The notes beneath the pieces are model-generated. The model was not told where the DNA came from and ran no database searches. It worked only from the letters and a program-made list of their open reading frames with translations. A stretch of DNA of 64,000 nt. Origin: Oscillospiraceae bacterium. Lineage in GTDB: Bacteria; Bacillota; Clostridia; Oscillospirales; CAG-272. Position numbers and translations under genes: made by a program. The stretch covers positions 102,162 to 166,161 of the forward strand of contig SVTG01000001.1 in NCBI GenBank assembly GCA_015063895.1, in the 5' to 3' direction. This document shows positions 57,210 to 64,000 of this stretch, piece after piece (within the stretch, counting starts at the first letter, position 1; every line of letters begins with the position of its first letter).

Positions 57210-59192
57210 TTATCTTACGCGCTCACCAAGAGGCGTTTCGGGGTCAAGAAAGACCACGCGCACCTGCTCCTCACCCGATGCAAGGATCATGCCCTGCGAT
57301 TCAATGCCGCAGAGCGTGGCGGGCTTGAGGTTTGCCACCACAATGATCTTCTTGCCGATCAGTGCCTCGGGCTCGTAGAACTTAGCGATACCCGATACCA
57401 CCTGGCGCTGCTCGTAGCCAAGATCAAGCTGAAGCTTTAACAGCTTTTTGGCCTTCGGTACCTTTTCACAGGCAATGATCTTTGCGGTGCGCAGCTCTAC
57501 GTTCATAAAGTCCTCAATACCGATCGGTGCCATCGGCTCGGGTCTTTCAACGGGTGCCGCGGCCTTTTCGGCGGCAAGGGCGGCCTCCTCGCGCTTTTTG
57601 ATGATCTCGTCGATCACCTTTTCATCTACGCGGGCAAACAAAGGCGAAGCGGTGCCCAGCGCATTGCCTGCCACAAACGCGTCAAAGCGGCGTGCACTCT
57701 CGTAATCCTTCACTTCACTGCCGATCTGCGTGAAAATCGCCTCGGCGGTGGTGGGAATGAAGGGCGTCAGCAGCACGGCAGCCACACGAATGGTAGCCAG
57801 GAGATTATAAAGAACCGTGCCAAGACGGGGCTTGCTTGCCTCGTCCTTTGCCAGGGCCCAGGGCGTGGTTTCGTCAATATATTTATTGGCGCGGCGCAGC
57901 ATCTGGAATACGGCCTCGGCAGCATCGGCGATATGATAACCGTCCATCATCTTCTCGTAGGTATCCACCGTGTCGCGCACGACCTGCTTCAGCTCGGCGT
58001 CGGGGCCCTCCTCACCTGCAGGGGCAGGTACGGTACCGCCGAAATATTTCACCGTCATCGCATGCGTGCGGCTGACAAGGTTGCCGAGGTTGTTGGCAAG
58101 GTCGGTATTGTAGCGCGCCAGCACGTTGGTGTAGCAAATACGGCCGTCCTGATCGTAGGGCATCTCGGAAAGTGCGAAATAGCGCACGCCGTCAACACCA
58201 AAGGTCGCTGCCAGCTCGTCGGCATAAATCACGTTGCCACGGGATTTCGACATTTTGACCTCAGCGCCGTCGCCGCCCTTTTTCTCCTCAGCGGCGTTGA
58301 ACCACGGGTGACCGAACACCTTCTTCGGGAGCGGCAGCCCCAGAGCCATCAGGAAGATCGGCCAATAAATGGTATGGAAGCGCAAAATATCCTTGCCGAT
58401 AATATGCACGTCACAGGGCCAGTATTTCTTAAAATGCTCGGACTGCTCCTCATAGGTCTTGTCGGGGTCGTAGCCAAGGGCTGTGATATAGTTTGTCAAC
58501 GCGTCAAGCCACACGTAGGTGACGTGCTTTTGGTCAAAGTCAACGGGAATACCCCATTTAAACGAGGTGCGCGACACGCAAAGGTCCTGCAAGCCGCCCT
58601 CGCTGCGCAGGAAATTGTTCACCATTTCCTTTTTGCGCGATTCGGGCTCAATAAACTCGGGGTGTGCGTCAATGTGCGCGAGCAGCTTATCCACATAGTT
58701 GCTCATCTTGAAGAAATAAGCCTCTTCTCTTGCCTGCTCTACGGGTCTGCCGCAGTCGGGGCATTTGCCGTCGACCACCTGCGTTTCGGTAAAGAAGGAC
58801 TCACAGGGCGTGCAGTACCAGCCCTCGTAATGCCCCTTGTAAATATCTCCCTGCTCGTAAAATTTCTGAAAGATCTTCTGTACGGCGTCACAGTGGGGCT
58901 TGTCGGTGGTACGGATAAAATAATCGTAGCTGGCGTGCATATTGTCCCAGATACCGCGGATCTCGCCTGCGACACGATCTACGTACTGCTGAGGCGCGAT
59001 CCCTGCCTCATTTGCCAAATTTTCAATCTTCTGACCGTGCTCGTCGGTGCCCGTGCAGAAGAAAACGTCAAAGCCGCGCTGACGCTTATAGCGTGCCACA
59101 GCATCCGCCATGATCACCTCGTAGGTGTTGCCGAAGTGAGGCTTGCGAGAGGCATAGGCAATGGCGGTCGTTAAATAAAACTTTTCACTCAT
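57210..59192 (-). CDS. metG: Methionyl-tRNA synthetase with C-terminal tRNA-binding domain
   Basis: TTAIAYASRKPHFGNTYE; CTPCES/CPDCG zinc motif; KMSKSRGNVI; C-terminal VELRTAKIIACEKVPKAKKLLKLQLDLG. Confidence 0.97.
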   Translation of the reverse strand: MSEKFYLTTAIAYASRKPHFGNTYEVIMADAVARYKRQRGFDVFFCTGTDEHGQKIENLANEAGIAPQQYVDRVAGEIRGIWDNMHASYDYFIRTTDKPHCDAVQKIFQKFYEQGDIYKGHYEGWYCTPCESFFTETQVVDGKCPDCGRPVEQAREEAYFFKMSNYVDKLLAHIDAHPEFIEPESRKKEMVNNFLRSEGGLQDLCVSRTSFKWGIPVDFDQKHVTYVWLDALTNYITALGYDPDKTYEEQSEHFKKYWPCDVHIIGKDILRFHTIYWPIFLMALGLPLPKKVFGHPWFNAAEEKKGGDGAEVKMSKSRGNVIYADELAATFGVDGVRYFALSEMPYDQDGRICYTNVLARYNTDLANNLGNLVSRTHAMTVKYFGGTVPAPAGEEGPDAELKQVVRDTVDTYEKMMDGYHIADAAEAVFQMLRRANKYIDETTPWALAKDEASKPRLGTVLYNLLATIRVAAVLLTPFIPTTAEAIFTQIGSEVKDYESARRFDAFVAGNALGTASPLFARVDEKVIDEIIKKREEAALAAEKAAAPVERPEPMAPIGIEDFMNVELRTAKIIACEKVPKAKKLLKLQLDLGYEQRQVVSGIAKFYEPEALIGKKIIVVANLKPATLCGIESQGMILASGEEQVRVVFLDPETPLGERVR

Positions 59193-60031
59193 ATTTCATT
59201 CTCCTTTGAGGTGAGGATTATAGACAAGCGTAAATAAGAAAGCGTGTAACGGTGTGAAAACCACAGCACGTACAAAACGCCAACCGACAGCAGCGACAGC
59301 AGCAGCCACAAAAGGTTTTTGAGGGCGAAAACAAAAAGCGTTTTCAGATTTTTGCGCCCGACGCGCACCGCCAGCAAAAAGGCCATACGCACCGAAAGCG
59401 CCTCGTTACCGACGGCAATGGCACAAAATAAGCGCGTCAGCCCCGATAAAAAGAGCACCAGCACCGTAAGCCCGAGCGCCATGACAAAGAGCGGCAGCAG
59501 CAGCAACAGCCCCGTGACCGCATCGGCGGAAAAGGCGATCTTAAAGAGATTGTAAGCCCCCGTAAATACGGCGCCGACCGCCAGCAGCGGCAGTAAAAAC
59601 AGCAGCAGCGTCACGGCCCCGACACGCAACGCGCGGAAATAGCGGTGCTTATCGGTAAAGGCATAAAAAATATCCTTGGCGGCAGGTGGACGTGCACACC
59701 ATAGCAGCCCCGCCATACGCAATTTAGCCAGCCACAGCGGCAGAGCCAGCAGCCAGAAGGCAACGCCAAGCAAAACGGCAAGCACCACCTCCATCACGCC
59801 AAGCAAAGCGGCGCTGTCAAACACGAGATAGGCGGTGTAATACAAAAGGCTTTCTGCGCTATACAGCGTCACCGTCGCCAATAAACAAAACAGCAAAGCA
59901 GACAGTAGCGTCGGTAACGTGTGCGGCTTTTCTAAAAGCGCCCCGCTTTCGCGATGCACTTCCCTTGTCAGCGACACACGCCCTGCCGTCACGGGAACCG
60001 TATTCACACGCACACACCTCCTTGCAAGCAT
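59189..60031 (-). CDS. Polytopic membrane protein of unknown function
   Basis: 280 aa with multiple TM segments. Confidence 0.6.
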   Translation of the reverse strand: MLARRCVRVNTVPVTAGRVSLTREVHRESGALLEKPHTLPTLLSALLFCLLATVTLYSAESLLYYTAYLVFDSAALLGVMEVVLAVLLGVAFWLLALPLWLAKLRMAGLLWCARPPAAKDIFYAFTDKHRYFRALRVGAVTLLLFLLPLLAVGAVFTGAYNLFKIAFSADAVTGLLLLLPLFVMALGLTVLVLFLSGLTRLFCAIAVGNEALSVRMAFLLAVRVGRKNLKTLFVFALKNLLWLLLSLLSVGVLYVLWFSHRYTLSYLRLSIILTSKENEI

Positions 60032-60101
60032 ATAAAGTTATTTTAACATACTTTTATATATTTGACAAGTCGGCTTTGTAAAAAACTTTCATTTTTATGC
60101 T

Positions 60102-60138
60102 AAAAAAGCACCTCTTGCGCGGCAAGAGGTGCTTTTTT
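60102..60138 (-). terminator. Terminator downstream of metA
   Basis: AAAAAAGCACCTCTTGC ... GCAAGAGGTGCTTTTTT. Confidence 0.88.
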
Positions 60139-61055
60139 CACTGAATTTGAGAAATATCGTAGGGCGTTGTCTGATACACGAAATAGTTCAGCCAGTTTGA
60201 GTAAAACAGATTGGCACAGCTGCGCCAGCGTACCAGCGGCTCCTTGGTATCGTCATCATCCGGAAAATAATTTTTCGGAATCGCGATCGGCAAGCCCTTT
60301 TCCTTGTCGCGCACGTATTCCTTTTTCAGCGTATCGGCATCGTATTCCGAGTGACCCGTCACAAAGATCTGGCGTCCGCGCTCGGTGGATACCACAAACA
60401 CGCCCGCCTCCTCGGAGCTTGACAAGATCTTGAGCTCAGGCACAGCCTCCACGTCCTCACGGTGTACCGTGGTATGGCGCGAGTGCGGCACCAGAAAGGT
60501 ATCGTCAAAGCCGCGGAACAGGATCGAGCGCTTGTGATCGAGCGTGTGCTCAAAAACGCCGAACAATTTTTCAGGCAAGCTGTGCTTTTTAATACCGTAG
60601 TGGTAGTAAAGGCCTGCCTGTGCCCCCCAGCAGATATGCAGGGTGCTCGTAACGTGCGTCTTGCTCCACTCCATGATCTCGCACAGCTCCTGCCAGTATT
60701 CCACTTCCTCAAAGGGCATATGCTCCACGGGCGCGCCCGTGATGATCATACCGTCAAACTTCTCGTTTTTGATATCGTCAAAGACCTTATAAAACGACAG
60801 CATATGCTCGGGGGCAGTATGCGTTGACTTATGCGTGGCCGTCTGCAGCAGCTCCAGCTCCACCTGCAAGGGCGTGTTACCGATCAGGCGCGCGATCTGG
60901 GTTTCGGTTTCGATCTTTTTGGGCATCAGATTGAGCATCAGAATACGCAAGGGACGAATATCCTGCGTTACGGCGCGCGTTTCGGTAATAACAAAGATAT
61001 TTTCCTCGTGCAGGGTTTGTGTTGCCGGCAACAAATTCGGAATTTTGATAGGCAT
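60138..61055 (-). CDS. metA: Homoserine O-acyltransferase (MetA family)
   Basis: [73 protein letters not shown]. Confidence 0.96.
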   Translation of the reverse strand: MPIKIPNLLPATQTLHEENIFVITETRAVTQDIRPLRILMLNLMPKKIETETQIARLIGNTPLQVELELLQTATHKSTHTAPEHMLSFYKVFDDIKNEKFDGMIITGAPVEHMPFEEVEYWQELCEIMEWSKTHVTSTLHICWGAQAGLYYHYGIKKHSLPEKLFGVFEHTLDHKRSILFRGFDDTFLVPHSRHTTVHREDVEAVPELKILSSSEEAGVFVVSTERGRQIFVTGHSEYDADTLKKEYVRDKEKGLPIAIPKNYFPDDDDTKEPLVRWRSCANLFYSNWLNYFVYQTTPYDISQIQ

Positions 61056-61084
61056 ATATTCACCTCCCCCAAAGCGGGGTTATT

Positions 61085-62371
61085 TTAATTACAAGCGTCA
61101 AGAGCCTGCTTGATATCGGCGATCAGATCCCGGGCGCTCTCAATACCGCAGGAGAAGCGCACCAGGTCGGGCGACACGCCGCAGGCACGCAGCTCATCGT
61201 CGTTCATCTGGCGGTGCGTGGCGCTGGCAGGATGCAGGCAGCAGCTGCGTGCATCGGCCACGTGTGTTTCAATCGCAGCGATCTTCAGATGCTTCATAAA
61301 CTGCTCGGCAACCTTGCGGCCACCCTTTACGCCGAAGCTGACAACGCCACAGGTGCCGTTTGGCATATATTTTTGTGCCAGATCGTAATACTTATCGCCC
61401 TTAAGGCCGGGGTAAGTGACCCACGCAATGCGATCGTCGGAGGCCAGATACTCGGCCACCGCAAGGCCGTTTTCGCAATGGCGTGCCATACGAACGTGCA
61501 GGCTTTCAAGGCCAAGGTTAAGAATAAAGGCGTTTTGCGGCGCCTGAATGGCACCGAAATCACGCATCAGCTGCGCAGTCGCCTTGGTAATGAAGGCGCC
61601 CTCAAGGCCAAAGCGCTCGGTATACGTAACACCGTGATAGCTCTCATCGGGCGTGCAGAGCCCCGGGAATTTATCGGGATATTTCGTCCAGTCAAATTTA
61701 CCGCTGTCAACGATGCAGCCGCCGACGGCAGCGCCGTGACCGTCCATATATTTGGTTGTGGAATGCGTCACGATATCGCAGCCCCATTCAAAGGGACGGC
61801 AATTCACGGGCGTAGCAAAGGTATTGTCAACGATCAGCGGCACGCCGTGGGCGTGTGCGACCTTGGCAAACTTTTCAATATCCAGAACGGTCAGCGCAGG
61901 ATTGGCAATGGTCTCGCCGAACATGGCCTTGGTGTTAGGTCTGAAAGCGGCATTCAGCTCCTCCTCGGTGGCATCGGGCGATACAAACGTAAAATCAATG
62001 CCCATACGCTTCATCGTCACCGAGAAAAGGTTAAAGGTGCCGCCGTAGATCGAGGAGGAGGCCACCACGTGATCCCCTGCCGATGCAATATTGAACACGG
62101 CAAAGAAGTTGGCAGCCTGACCGGACGAGGTCAGCATAGCGGCAGTGCCGCCCTCCATATCGCAGATCTTTGCAGCCACACTGTCGTTGGTGGGATTTTG
62201 CAAGCGCGTATAGAAATACCCCGAGGCCTCCAGGTCAAAAAGCTTGCCCATATCCTCGCTGGTGGCATATTTGAAGGTCGTGCTCTGAATGATCGGGATC
62301 TGTCGCGGCTCGCCGTTTCCGGGCGTGTAACCGCCCTGCACGCATTTTGTTTCCATCTTGTAATTTGACAT
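61085..62371 (-). CDS. metY: O-acetylhomoserine aminocarboxypropyltransferase/cysteine synthase (PLP)
   Basis: METKCVQGGYTPGNGEPRQIPIIQSTTFKYAT; THSTTKYMDGHGAAVGG (PLP Lys). Confidence 0.93.
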   Translation of the reverse strand: MSNYKMETKCVQGGYTPGNGEPRQIPIIQSTTFKYATSEDMGKLFDLEASGYFYTRLQNPTNDSVAAKICDMEGGTAAMLTSSGQAANFFAVFNIASAGDHVVASSSIYGGTFNLFSVTMKRMGIDFTFVSPDATEEELNAAFRPNTKAMFGETIANPALTVLDIEKFAKVAHAHGVPLIVDNTFATPVNCRPFEWGCDIVTHSTTKYMDGHGAAVGGCIVDSGKFDWTKYPDKFPGLCTPDESYHGVTYTERFGLEGAFITKATAQLMRDFGAIQAPQNAFILNLGLESLHVRMARHCENGLAVAEYLASDDRIAWVTYPGLKGDKYYDLAQKYMPNGTCGVVSFGVKGGRKVAEQFMKHLKIAAIETHVADARSCCLHPASATHRQMNDDELRACGVSPDLVRFSCGIESARDLIADIKQALDACN

Positions 62372-62450
62372 AACAGCACCTCTTTCGGTGAAATTTAGAT
62401 TAAATATAAGTATAGCACACATTTTGGGGTTTGGCAAGCCTTAAAATACA

Positions 62451-62487
62451 AAAAAGGCTCGCAAACAAGTGTCTGCAAGCCTTTTTT
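62451..62487 (-). terminator. Terminator downstream of the phosphodiesterase-like gene
   Basis: AAAAAAGGCTcGCA ... TGCaAGCCTTTTTT hairpin. Confidence 0.75.
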
Positions 62488-62509
62488 ATGAAATTACAGC
62501 ATAAACCGC

Positions 62510-63295
62510 TTACTTGGCGGCAATCAAGGACTTGCCTTCCCACTCCTCAGCGGGGTCAACACCCATCACGGCGGCAACCGTGGGGGCGATATCCAAAAGG
62601 CTGACGCCGTGCAATTCCTTGCCTGCCTCAAAATCAGGGCCGACAAAGAACATCGGGATCGTCATATCCTCGGGCAGATCCGTACCGTGGCAGCGATCGT
62701 GCCCGCCATGGTCGGCGGTTACGATCACGGTAAAGCGATCACCGCATTCCTTGATCACGCGCTTCACGTTAGAAAGCGCGCGGTTGATATAGTCAAGATA
62801 GATCTCGCTCATCCAGCCGCCATCGTGGCCGCCCTTTTCGTCGGTTTCCACCATATAAAGGAAAACAAAATCAACCTTTTCATTCTGCTTTAAGTAAGAA
62901 AGTGCGCGGTCGGTCAGCATAGCGTCTGTATGCTCGGCAGAATAGGCGTTCACGTATTCTGCACTCACCAACGACAAGGGGCGCGAAATGTCGCGCAGAG
63001 GCTCCCAGCCGTAGTACATGGTGCTTTTACCCTTCGCACGTCTGATCTGCTCAAAAAGGCCGTTAATGGGGCGCACAGGCGGCGTATACTCATTCGTCGT
63101 CACACCGTGACGGGAGGGCGGCACGCTGTGGAACATAGACATATGACACGGGAGCGTTACCGAAGGAAACACGGTTTGTGCGTCAAAGGTATAGCTGCCC
63201 ATCTTCTTTAATTCTTCAAGAAAAGGGTTGCCGCATTGCTGCACACCGTCAGCGCGCATACCGTCGATCGAGATCAAAATAACCTTTTTTTCCAT
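62510..63295 (-). CDS. Alkaline phosphatase / nucleotide pyrophosphatase family protein
   Basis: KKVILISIDGMRADGVQQ...FPSVTLPCHMSMFHSVPPSRHGV; VTADHGGHDRCHG. Confidence 0.88.
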   Translation of the reverse strand: MEKKVILISIDGMRADGVQQCGNPFLEELKKMGSYTFDAQTVFPSVTLPCHMSMFHSVPPSRHGVTTNEYTPPVRPINGLFEQIRRAKGKSTMYYGWEPLRDISRPLSLVSAEYVNAYSAEHTDAMLTDRALSYLKQNEKVDFVFLYMVETDEKGGHDGGWMSEIYLDYINRALSNVKRVIKECGDRFTVIVTADHGGHDRCHGTDLPEDMTIPMFFVGPDFEAGKELHGVSLLDIAPTVAAVMGVDPAEEWEGKSLIAAK

Positions 63296-63496
63296 ACTTC
63301 ACCTCATAAAAAGTGTACTGTATCTCCATCGTATCATTTTTTGATGGTTTGTCAAGCGTTTTGCCGTCTGCTGTGAACGATTTTGCACTAAAAGCGGCAA
63401 AAAACATTGGTTTTTTGTCCTGTGCTGATATTCGATAGCGTGTAAAAAGCAAAAAGGCGCACCTTGGGCGACCTGCTGTAAAGCAGGTTGCCCAAC

Positions 63497-63670
63497 GAAA
63501 TTTGCCCATTCGGGCAAGTGAAATCGCTTCGCGATGAAATATTTGCTTCGCAAATGTGAAATGTTCGCTACGCGAACACGGGCAAATTTCATTTCACATC
63601 GAACGAAGTGAGATATTTCACAATGTGCGTTAGCACATTATTTCACGTTTTGCTTGGCAAAACATTTCAC
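63497..63670. repeat. Micro-hairpin array with GTGAAAT / ATTTCAC spacers
   Basis: Hairpins TTGCCC-attc-GGGCAA, TCGC-ttc-GCGA, ATTTGC-ttc-GCAAAT, GTTCGC-tac-GCGAAC, AATGTGC-gtta-GCACATT, GTTTTGC-ttg-GCAAAAC. Confidence 0.9.
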
Positions 63671-63739
63671 TGATATTTACCGTCCAACAATACGCTTTTA
63701 TAAGTGTAACACACTATACCTTGCAGGGCAAGGCATGTG

Positions 63740-63776
63740 AAAAGGAGTACGAACAAATCGTCCGTACTCCTTTTTT
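63740..63776. terminator. Terminator-like hairpin inside the element
   Basis: AAAAGGAGTACG ... CGTACTCCTTTTTT. Confidence 0.7.
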
Positions 63777-63921
63777 CTTTTTCGGAAGGTAAAACCTGCT
63801 TTATGGTAGGTGTCCCTTGCGGTGCGCCTTTTTGCATTGTTCATTGAGAACCGAACAAAGGTTGAGTAGTAGAAAAGAAACTCAAGTAATCATAGACTTG
63901 AACAGGAGTGCGAAGCACTCA

Positions 63922-64000
63922 AAAGTTCAAGCCCTCGGTCTATTAGTATCGGTCAGCTAAATACATTACTGCACTTACACCTCCGACCTATCAAACTCGT
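63922..64000 (-). rRNA. 23S ribosomal RNA, 3' end (truncated by window)
   Basis: - strand ACGAGTTTGATAGGTCGGAGGTGTAAGTGCAGTAATGTATTTAGCTGACCGATACTAATAGACCGAGGGCTTGA, characteristic Firmicute 23S 3' terminus. Confidence 0.93.

Larger units (their letters stand above)
63449..63835. repeat. MITE-like element bounded by ~40-bp imperfect inverted repeats
   Basis: GCAAAAAGGCGCACC (63449-63463) / GGTGCGCCTTTTTGC (63821-63835) perfect; similarity continues inward to TAAAGCAGGTT / AACCTGCTTTA. Confidence 0.65.

Noticed and set aside
57933-59174. 413-aa + strand ORF antisense to metG
   Set aside because: Shadow ORF of metG.
61214-62368. 384-aa + strand ORF antisense to metY
   Set aside because: Shadow ORF; metY frame is unambiguous.
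62372-62509. SAM riboswitch upstream of metY/metA
   Set aside because: No SAM riboswitch core motifs seen; upstream region is short and AT-rich with only a terminator from the preceding gene.
63497-63670. CRISPR array
   Set aside because: Spacing and layout are wrong: the constant units are 6-7 nt and inverted about the centre, and the variable units are palindromic; no cas genes.

Overview
This 64-kb window is a gene-dense, low-redundancy housekeeping segment of a spore-forming Clostridia-type Firmicute, inferred from the spoIIAA-spoIIAB-sigF operon, sigG, a SpoVB-like flippase and a YtvI-like protein. The first ~12.9 kb is mostly + strand: coaE, a lytic transglycosylase, M18 aminopeptidase, prfA, YrdC/Sua5, a GyrA/ParC-like topoisomerase, two tandem M81 (MlrC) peptidases and a GH20-like protein. 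A bidirectional terminator at ~12.93-12.96 kb separates this from a mostly - strand remainder: an S26-like/PqqD/HprK-like cassette, glyS, ybaK, recN-argR-nadK-tlyA, ispA-xseBA, nusB, rplS, an NhaC-type transporter, lysS-greA, hrcA-grpE-dnaK-dnaJ-prmA-rsmE, spoIIA, an EF-G paralog, metG, metA and metY. The window ends in the 3' end of a 23S rRNA gene on the - strand. The least explained signals are: (i) a ~387-bp element at 63449-63835 with ~40-bp inverted termini and an internal array of micro-hairpins spaced by GTGAAAT/ATTTCAC, next to the 23S gene; (ii) an orphan, overlapping S26-like peptidase / PqqD (RRE-like) / HprK-like kinase cassette with no visible precursor or modifying enzyme; (iii) a 49-aa acidic peptide gene absent from the ORF track. 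A lysine riboswitch with terminator before the NhaC-family gene, a SigF-type promoter before sigG, a CIRCE element, an EF-G paralog lacking the catalytic His, and a rubredoxin gene absent from the ORF track were also read directly. No CRISPR array, tRNA gene, prophage or transposase was recognised. All product names come from reading translations and motifs; no database search was run.
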